64,000 nt of DNA, taken from Helichrysum umbraculigerum (lineage: Eukaryota; Streptophyta; Magnoliopsida; Asterales; Asteraceae). The position numbers and the translations under genes are program-made. The DNA lies in assembly GCA_949592205.1 (NCBI GenBank), contig CATIUR010000004.1, forward strand, positions 82,621,337 to 82,685,336, written 5' to 3'. This document shows, in pieces, positions 56,498 to 64,000 of the stretch. The notes under the pieces are model-generated. The model ran no database searches. It saw nothing but the letters and a program-made list of their open reading frames with translations, and was not told the DNA's origin. Numbering within the stretch: position 1 is the stretch's first letter; each line of letters starts with the position of its first letter.

Positions 56498-56500
56498 GTC

Positions 56501-59500
56501 TGTAACACCCTCAAATTTCAGTTTGCGGAAGCGATCGGGTCGGGTGTTACCAAATTAAATATCACAAGCACGAAGATATACAGTGAACGACTCTAAATGA
56601 GACGTTTGAAATTGGTTATACATTTATGTAATTAAAGTGTTTTACAAGTTGCGAGTTCGCATAAAAGTAGTATTACATTCTACTAATACTGAAGTAAATG
56701 CAATAAATGTCCTGAGTGTTGAAAACATGCGACTCGAGCTAAAATCCTGTAGGCCAATCCTACTACAGTAGTGTACCTGAGAATGCACACTAAAAGGGTC
56801 AGCTGGAAAGCTGGTGAGTTCACAAGTAATTTGTAGAAACAAGTAGTTCGAGTAATAAATATTTCATTCAGAAATATCAATCATGTTTAGCAGTTTAAAT
56901 AGCAGCAGTTGCCCCTCGAGGCAGTTATAAGTGGTTTATGGTAAACAGGTGGACCTAATCAATAGGTTTCTAGTCAAGTAAAGGGGACCAATCCCCAGCA
57001 TGTGTGTTATCAGGTAAAATATTGCCACCTGGCAATATGTATACGAGAGTAGCGTAAGGTGACTATCTGTCGTGCTACTGGCCGAAAGCAATCAAGCAAG
57101 AAAGTCCTTAGACGGTCGGTATTGCTCCCCGGCAATACGGTACAGATAGTATGTACGGTTTCAAGTATTAGTACTACGGTTACTAATAGGTCACGATGCC
57201 ACCTGGCATGAAAGGTTGCACCCCAGCAACGTGATCAAGTTATCTGTTTTGTGATCGTGTCATATCGGTACGGTTTGTAATTACAATCAAGTGAGCAAAA
57301 GCTCGAAATTTCCTGAGTCTCCGACTCGTAAGTGTTTCGCATCACCTACAGTGATAGTAATGGGTTCGTAATTACGGTCAAGTGAGCAAAAGCTCGTAAT
57401 TTCCAGAGTCTCCGACTCATAAGAATCTAGTAATCACCTACAGTGATGGTAATGGTTATCCCCCAAGGGAAGTGTCAAGTTATGTCCCGCAGGACTATGT
57501 TTAAGTAAATTAACCAGTTATAGAGCCAACGACCCCGACCGTAATAATTCGTAGGTCCGTTGCTGAATGTAAGTAAAGCATAAGTCCATATGCTGAAATG
57601 AGTAACCATGCAGTCCCGCAGGACTACGATAGAGCATGAATCCACATGCTGAGCCAACGACCCCGACCGTAATAATTCGTAGGTCCGTTGCTGAGTGTGA
57701 GCATTTAGCTCGTAAGTAAGTTGTACCACCCACCGTGGTATCGTGAGCAATCCAGCTCGCAAGTAAGTTGTACCACCCACCGTGGTATCGTGAGCTCGTT
57801 TGTAAATCCGTAATACCAATCACGTTGGTATCGTGTTTGTACCACCCACCGTGGCATCGTTTTGCTTCACATATAGTGACAGCGTCCGTTATTCTCCCGC
57901 AGGAGATGCAAGTAATCGTTTTGGCAGCACACGACATGCCGCAAGTAAGTTTAGCCCAAGGCTAGTAAATTGTTACAGGCACTCAACAGTACCTCAAGTT
58001 GTTACGTAATTCACAGCAGTAAATCTTACTACGTAAAGTAGGAATGTCACCTAGGTATAGAGGCAGAATCATAATCACCTGTAAGGTACGTATCTACGTC
58101 ACCTAGTTTGTCTGTAGTATTGGTAAAGTCAAGTACGTTAACCCGTCACTTAACTGTGAGGAAGTACTTACAGTACTTAGTCAAAGTCATCCGCTAGTTC
58201 GTAAAAGTAATCAATGCTAACTAGCAAGTCGGTGCCTATAGTTGGTATTCATAAGTTCACTAATCATCATTAGTACTTAGCAAGTCACTGATGTAGTGAG
58301 GCGTTTATCCCCTAGATATCATATGTAATATAATTCTAGGTGTTACTGTCACAGTCATACTTAATATCCCTAAGTATGGTCAAATGGTTCGTAGCTGTCG
58401 TGGTCTAGCACCGTTACCATAAACGATAGTAAAACGTTCGTAAATGTTTGAACAGTTGAAAGTAGTAAAACAGGAGTATGCATTCCCACCCCGAAATCGG
58501 TTGGAAAACAGTAAAAGAGTGGGGTGATGAACTCACCTGAGGAGCTAGCGTCCTAGCGTAACGAGTCGTGCCAAGTGAAATCTCCTAATGTCCTAAACAC
58601 GAGAGATTTCGTACGTTTGTAAGTGTGGTTCGTTATGGATGGTTCGTAATAATAATTCATATTATTATTAGGTTTTAGTTTTCGTATACTTCATAAAGTA
58701 TATTTGTTTTGGAGTACAAGTCGTATCGTATTTAAATTGTCTTTTGAAAACGTTTTCCGACACTTAGAAAGATTTGGCTAATTTCTGTTTTCTGCGACAT
58801 AATATGCGACACAAAAATGTGTCGTGCGACACAAGGGTTGTGTCGCATAATGCGACACAAGACTTCTGCGACACAGTGGTTGTGTCGCATAATGTGTGCG
58901 ATGCTAAATCAATAGCGACATAAGGGTTGTGTCGCATGGAGTCTGCGACACAAGGTACGGCACAAGGATACGACATAAGGGTTGTGTCGCATGAGTAATT
59001 CATGCGACACAGTATGCGACACAAGGCTTGTGTCGCACTGAAGAACAGCAGCCCAGAAACCTTCGGGTTTCGCGTTTTTTCCGGCCAAAATCGCAATTCA
59101 AACGCATTTTCAAGCTATAAAAACGTGGTTTCTTGGTTGTTTAGGTTATAAGTAAGTTATGTAATCATTATTACACTAAAACATTACTCCAAAATGGTTA
59201 AATCTAAGAATTTGAGAATTTCTTACAAATGCGAATCGAGGCCAAACGAGGAAGAAAACGAGGGTGTCGCCTTTGTTAATGTTGTTCCTCTTTCGATGGT
59301 GATTCCGAAAATGTTGATGGTGGTGGCGGCGGTGGTCGGCCGGCGGTGGTGGTGGTGATTGGTGGTGGTTATTTTGAGAGAGAATTGGATGGAGAAAAAG
59401 AAGAAGATGAGGAAAAATGAAAGGAGAAAAGAGGTGGGGGTTGGGTTTTGTTAAACTCAGCTCCCACTTTTGTATACTGTGGTCTCCAACCGCAGTACAA

Positions 59501-59693
59501 AATACCCGCGTGATATTTGTCGATTTCAATATAAATTAATACTTTTAATTTACATAAAATTTGTTTATTTGTTTTTGAAATATTTACTAGTTGAAACATT
59601 TTATAAAATGAAATGTTTTGGAATAAAGTTTTCATAACTTTATTTCGTATGTTTTTATTTTATTCCCAATTGCGATTTATAAATAATCGTTCG

Positions 59694-59771
<78 letters not shown>

Positions 59772-59887
59772 CTAATACACATTTATATATATGTAATACT
59801 CCAATACTTCGTTGATACGCATATGTAATATGCAATTTAAAATTTAGATTGGACCCGAATTTTGGTCCTTTTTGACCGGGTGTTACA
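56501..59887 (-). mobile_element. Element E right (5') LTR
   Basis: 3387 bp. Longer than the left copy mainly because of the TA microsatellite at 59695-59770. Donor-like site 58531-58539; TGCGACACA array 58793-59037. In the hairpin array ATGCCACCTGGCAT is intact here, while the left copy has one arm changed (GATACCACC). Confidence 0.92.
59695..59770. repeat. TA dinucleotide microsatellite
   Basis: About 38 TA units in LTR E. The matching site in the left LTR (about 53453-53478) has about 13. Assembly length may be unreliable. Confidence 0.95.
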
Positions 59888-60219
59888 GTCGAGGTACGGC
59901 ACGAGGCCGTAACAGAGGTTATGCTACGGAGTTTGATCAGTTGTCTCAGCAGATGCACCAGATGCAGTTACATCAGACCCAGAGGTTTGATCAGATAGAT
60001 CTTATGCAGAGACAGCATTTCCATCAGACCAGTGCACATTTGGACTACCAGGATGGCTTGTTTGAGCAGCAGTTTGGTCAGTTTCCTTCTGGACCCGCGT
60101 ATCAGCCATTCCAGTACCAGATGCCACCAGAGATCATGCCGCGACCACCACCATCACAGTCAGAGTATGGAGCGCCTTCTCATCAGTACCAGTACCGCCA
60201 GGATGATGACAGTGACTAG
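59888..60219 (+). pseudogene. Element F second frame (Athila ORF1-like), piece 3
   Basis: Resumes after element E with the GTCGA duplication. In the phase that continues the Arg/Gly-rich sequence of 50200-50254 it reads to TAG at 60217-60219. It is a Gln/His/Met-rich low-complexity tail with Phe-Asp-Gln repeats, then Pro-rich sequence and an acidic end (DDDSD). Its frame differs by a shift from that of the main part of piece 2. Confidence 0.7.
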
Positions 60220-61683
60220 GATGATGTTCATCCTATTTGGTTTATGATTCCAGACACTATTATTATTATTATGACTGTTTTTATTTGTAGGTTTTATTAA
60301 TTGTGTTGGATTGGTAGTTTTAGGATTTGGTAGTAATTATTTTTAATTAGAATGTTTTAATCTGGTATTATTTAATTATGTTTGTTGATTGATCCCTCAG
60401 AATTGTGTTGTGAGTACGTGTCATGCTGGCAGTAAGTTCAGCGCAACGAAAAATTGAATCAAGAGGATGTGGGAAATTCGCATCATCTTTGTCATTAAAC
60501 TGCACACTATTCCAGGGGAGTTTTTCTGTTCTAAGTTCTTTTCTCTTTTTCCCGTTTTAAGTATTTCATTGTTTGTACAATGAGGGCATTGTACATCTTT
60601 AAGTGGGGGATGAGAGAGAAAAGAAGTTTTATTTCCACATAATTGTTCTGTTAATAAGTAGACGATTTTGTAATTTGGTTAATAGTTATCTTATTAAAAT
60701 AAGTAACTAGGAGGTTATGAGTTGCCCATTTTTCAACCAAATTTTTGCATTAAAATTTTTGTTTTCTAGAGATAATTATTTTGTAACTATGAAGGTTAAA
60801 TTTAAAATCTTCTACATTTTTAATTAAATACTAAAGCTATTAAAGATGTTATTTAGCTTCATATATGATGTATTGATAGGCGATTTATATGAGAATGTTT
60901 GAGCTGTTAAGAAATGATAATTAAGGAGTAAATGTTTCTTTTAGATGAACTTTAGCTATGTATGACATATGTCTTAATTTTCATATTAGTAATGTGTGAT
61001 ATGCCATATTTTTGGGAATTTAATTAATATCATTTGGGGATATACTGGGTGTTGTTTCCTCTGTTGTACGAAAGTACAGACCTGGTCTCCGTCAGTATAT
61101 CTAATGAAAAGGAGCAAAAGAGTTTAATAACTCATAATTTTAAAATGTGGTCAAATTAAGTCGCTTTGTTGTACTGAGGTACAGACCTGTAACCAATGGT
61201 TTGACTAAAAACATTATTGCTAAACCAAAATCAAGTTAAGTCGCTTTGTTGTGTTGAGGCACAGACCTGTCACCTCTGTCTTGATTTGAAAAAATGATTG
61301 TTTTGATTAAATTTCAAGATATGTAATATTGGCATGTTATGAGTATGAAAATATATAGTTATTGGGAGTCTAAGGGAATATTTACACGAATAATAATAAG
61401 TTGAGCTCAAGTATTCAAATATAGATTGTTTAAGTGGATAACAATATCAGTAATCATTGTGAACTATTTGATGTTTAAATCTATGTGTAGACCAGTTTTT
61501 GAAAATCTCGTAGTTTCTTTATAATTGTTTTTAGAATTAACAGATTTTTAAATTTAAGCATTTGAGTTGAAGATGGGTGATGTTGTGTAATTCCTATTTT
61601 AGTTATTTAGATTAATAGAGATGACTGTTTTCCTAAGAATTTGATTTTTAATTCGATAGTCTACTTGAGGACAAGTAGGATTC
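60220..61683 (+). other. Element F non-coding 3' region
   Basis: No gene. It holds an inverted repeat GTACAATG/CATTGTAC (60575-60594), directly followed by a second polypurine-tract-like AAGTGGGGGATGAGAGAG at 60601, and a three-copy hairpin unit (61065-61263). The end carries GAGGACAAGTAGG before the true polypurine tract. Confidence 0.7.
61065..61263 (+). repeat. Three-copy tetraloop hairpin followed by GACCTG
   Basis: TGTACgaaaGTACA (61065-61078), TGTACtgagGTACA (61170-61183) and TGTGTtgagGCACA (61250-61263), each followed by GACCTG. Copies 2 and 3 are also preceded by GTCGCTTTGT. The third copy has a paired change (A-T to G-C) and a wobble pair, which keeps the stem. This points to an RNA structure. 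Confidence 0.65.
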
Positions 61684-61697
61684 AAGTGGGGGATGTT
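61684..61697 (+). other. Element F polypurine tract
   Basis: AAGTGGGGGATGTT directly before the 3' LTR (TGATAAAC at 61698), of Athila type. Confidence 0.8.
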
Positions 61698-63282
61698 TGA
61701 TAAACGCTCAAAAGTACTATATTTCAGTAGTATTTTACCCCTATTCTTGAATGTTTTTATTGCATTTTGTTTAGAATAAATATTGATTTCGTTCATATTT
61801 GCAATTAGATGTGGAAATGGAGCGTTTATGAAGAAAGGAAGGAAAACAGTCAATAAAAGAGTTAAATGATGCGTATTTGAAGAAATAACATCTTTAATAG
61901 CTTTAGTATTTAATTGACTTGTCCTCATAAGTCTAAGTCGAAGAAAAGAATAAAAGAAGAAAAATCAAAAATTCGGCTGGAAAAGTCATCCATACGCCGT
62001 ATGGATTGCTGCAGTAGAGGCCCAAGTTACGCGGACATGGGCTGGGCTTGAAATCAATCCATACGCCGTATGGAAATCCATACGCCGTATGGATCAAAAT
62101 TACAGGAAGTATAAAATCGTGAAAAAACCCTAAATCGATAGTTTTTAATAGTTTTTCGTTTTCTTTTGGTTCCAGACGACTTTAGGGGTTGTTAATTCGT
62201 AAATTAAGGTTAGTTTGGAGGTACGAAGGGTGAAGAACGAGGATAATTCATCTAAATCATTCGTAGTTCGTCTTTATAACTCGGTATAATTTATTTATTT
62301 CGATTTCATTGAAGTATTTGATGTTGAATGATCTGATTATTACTGATTTATGATGAATTGAGTATTTAAAGTGATTGTGTAGTTGATTTAACTTAGATTA
62401 TGATTATTAAACGATTATAATTGCGTATTGAATAAGTTATTTGATTGAAAACTGTTATATTGCTCGTGGACACTTGTTTATTGGTAACTAGTTATTATTG
62501 TTGCTTCACGTGATTAATAATTTTAATGAGATTGAGTTCCTTTAAGATTATTGATTATTGCTAGTACTACCTTAGGGTTTTGGACTATCACTAAATACGT
62601 TGAGTCTGATAGGTCGAGTATACAATAATTATCTACTTTAAAATGAGCAAGACAATAAGTTAATTATTGGGTATTGTTGAGTCATACCAATAGAGTTAAT
62701 TATAACAAGTTGTGAATGTTTAATGCATAATTTAGGGAAAGGCACACAATTGACTGATCATCTTGTGACATTGGAACCAGTGTTTCATGTTGGACCCTAG
62801 ATTATAGGAATTATTTGGACCCGAAACGTTGGCTAGTTCATATTCGACTTAGTATTCATTGAAGAATTTGGTATTAAGTTGATCTAAAAGAATCACAATT
62901 AGATAATCAATACGTAATAAATCGGGAAATATGAATCTAAGTGACATTAACTATACAATTACTTATTCCTTCCAATTAGGATTTATTGTTATTATTTATT
63001 TATTATTTTAATTTAAAAGTTTTATTTAAGTTTGTTTATTTTAATTAAATGTTTTCTAAACAAATGGTCGTACGGAACTAAAACGCCCCCCATATTTACT
63101 GCTTCCTAGTTAATTGTTAGTTTCTATTTTAAATATTCCACCTTTTCCCTGTGTTCGAATCTGACTTACCAAATCTATATTTACAATTGATCGGGTATTC
63201 TTGCCTGGTTGCTTGAAAGTATTTATTAGGTATTTCTATTTATAAATTGTAAAACAAGACGACCTTTCATAAGCCAACACCA
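61698..63282 (+). mobile_element. Element F 3' LTR
   Basis: 1585 bp. It has three TCCATACGCCGTATGGA palindromes (61989-62005, 62058-62074, 62077-62093) against two in the 5' LTR, and the same TATA and telo-box. The inserted segment near 61890 includes TAATAGCTTTAGTATTTAAT, whose reverse complement occurs near 60820 in F's own 3' region: a local inverted copy. Confidence 0.87.
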
Positions 63283-63901
63283 GTGGCCGGTGGCGGCCCT
63301 GTGGTGGCCGGTGGCGGCCCTGTGGTGGCCGGCGGCGGTGGTGTGGTGGCCGGCGGCGGTGGTGTGGTGGCCGGCGGCAGCTGGCCCACCCCCGCCCCGG
63401 TTCGCCGTCTTTTGCTTCGTTTCTCGATTCGTGTGTGTTTTCTTCGTTATGCGTCCGTTTGTGTCGATTCTTTTTTTGTTGGATTCGTAATTCAAAAACG
63501 AAGATTTTGACATAGGATAGGCCCTGAGATGAGGTCCCTAGCTCCAGATATTGCATGCTAATCATTTGGATCTTCCGACGGGCGTAGAATCTTCATTCTT
63601 TATCCGTTTTAGTTGATTCTTCTTCTGTTGGATTCGTATTTTGAAAACAAACATCTTGGATATAATGGATGTTGGTGAAGGGCTTTTTAGTCCTGAAATC
63701 TTGTTTTGATGTCTTGAATCTTCAAATGTGTGTGGAATCTTCATTTTTCATCCGTTTTGCTTGATTTTTATCGTGCAACCTTGTTTTGACCATCTTGGCA
63801 TAATGTAACTGATTTGTGCTATATTTGAATTAAAATGCCAAGAATCTTTCTAGAATGAGAGAGATATCGGTAGTAAAAACATGACTTTTTACGCGATATC
63901 A
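63283..63901 (-). mobile_element. Element G right (5') LTR, outer part
   Basis: True continuation of LTR G after F, starting with GTGGC (63283-63287) and ending ATATCA at 63901. It includes a GC-rich minisatellite at 63283-63385 with units of about 21-24 bp (GTGGCCGG(T/C)GGCGG...). This copy has about two more units than the one at 35296. Confidence 0.85.
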
Positions 63902-64000
63902 GTAACCCAAAATTACATGTTACTCGGTCGGAGAAAATGAAGTTAATCATACATGTACATGTTTAGCTTATATGGAAGTCTGGTCACATAAATAAAATGC
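63902..64000. mobile_element. MITE-like element, right arm (cut by window end)
   Basis: GTAAC (63902-63906) is the exact second copy of G's target duplication. It is followed by inverted-arm sequence matching 35878-35970 and, inverted, the left arm at 22225-22429. The outer end lies beyond the window. Confidence 0.75.

Larger units (their letters stand above)
50260..59887 (-). mobile_element. Element E: non-autonomous gag-only chromovirus
   Basis: 9,628 bp flanked by GTCGA (50255-50259 and 59888-59892). LTRs 50260-53599 and 56501-59887 make up 70% of the element. The 2.9-kb internal part has an initiator-Met primer site, a 365-aa Gag and a polypurine tract, but no RT, RNase H or integrase. 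It fits what is called a TR-GAG type (terminal repeats with gag only), which would need Pol from relatives such as A. About twenty LTR-LTR differences were seen by eye. Confidence 0.92.
33767..63282 (+). mobile_element. Element F: pol-less Athila-like retrotransposon in LTR G, carrying D and E
   Basis: Plus-strand element with LTRs 33767-35295 (1529 bp) and 61698-63282 (1585 bp), both TGATAAAC...CAACACCA. It is flanked by GTGGC (33762-33766 and 63283-63287). The tail GAGGACAAGTAGGATTCAAG followed by TGGGGGATGTT and the LTR is of Athila type. The internal region without D and E is about 5.5 kb and encodes an intact 403-aa unknown protein and a broken Athila ORF1-like protein. No pol is present. 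A copy of the right-hand flanking sequence lies between its 5' LTR and first frame, and no primer site remains, so it is now immobile. Confidence 0.85.
22510..63901 (-). mobile_element. Element G: pol-less Athila-like retrotransposon in the MITE loop, carrying F
   Basis: Minus-strand element with TG...CA LTRs of about 2.56 kb (left 22510-25073; right 31714-33766 plus 63283-63901, split by F). Its duplication GTAAC is exact at 22505-22509 and 63902-63906. Athila affinity rests on the Asp-tRNA-like primer site and on a GAGGACAAGCAA...AAGTGTGGGA tail before the 3' LTR. The internal 6.6 kb encode an Athila ORF1-like protein and an unrecognised upstream frame, both broken. No protease, RT, RNase H or integrase motif is visible anywhere in it, so it depended on other elements. 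Confidence 0.85.

Noticed and set aside
59677..59958. Frame with a run of alternating Ile and Tyr
   Set aside because: Translation of the TA microsatellite.

Overview
This window is plant nuclear DNA made almost entirely of nested LTR retrotransposons. I see no host gene, tRNA, rRNA or CRISPR array. The evidence for a plant is the Ty3/gypsy polyproteins with chromodomains, the initiator-Met tRNA and Asp-tRNA type primer sites, TGTAACACCC...GGGTGTTACA LTR ends, and an inverted-repeat element of MITE type. From memory of such proteins the best guess is an Asteraceae genome; this is not verified.

The nest can be read from six pairs of 5-bp target duplications. LEFT STACK: LTR C (+; 1-1401 and 21053-21739, its start lies before the window) was hit by element B (-; 1402-21052, GAAAT). 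The left LTR of B was then hit by element A (+; 2685-13337, CAAGA). After a 0.5 kb spacer comes the RIGHT STACK: a MITE-like inverted repeat (left arm 22225-22429) was hit in its loop by element G (-; 22510-63901, GTAAC). The right LTR of G was hit by element F (+; 33767-63282, GTGGC). The second reading frame of F was hit twice, by element D (-; 38986-49483, GCTTG) and by element E (-; 50260-59887, GTCGA).

A, B, D and E are Tekay/Del-like chromoviruses with 2.4-3.4 kb LTRs. They form a decay series. A has an uninterrupted 1482-aa Gag-Pol and almost identical LTRs (three differences seen by eye). D is A-like with one nonsense codon. B has a stop and a frameshift and has lost integrase and chromodomain. 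E keeps gag only. A and D also carry a 161-aa coiled-coil reading frame (here ORF0) upstream of gag. F and G are Athila-like by their polypurine-tract surroundings and (G) primer site, but neither has any pol. Each has an unrecognised first frame and an Athila ORF1-like second frame.

The most interesting signals lie between the genes. (1) A perfect 5' splice site, CAG|GTGAGT, is kept in all five chromovirus LTR families, and acceptor-like sites stand just before the ORF0 and gag start codons; this suggests a spliced leader. (2) Arrays of TGCGACACA/TGTGTCGCA, with one near-perfect palindrome at the same relative place, occur in LTRs A, B, D and E. (3) Eight copies of the palindrome TCCATACGCCGTATGGA lie in F's LTRs and in an internal promoter-like block before its second frame. 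(4) LTR E is packed with small hairpins, and F has a triple hairpin with a compensatory base-pair change. (5) Inside F, a copy of the sequence that flanks F on its right replaces F's own primer site, a footprint of a later rearrangement.
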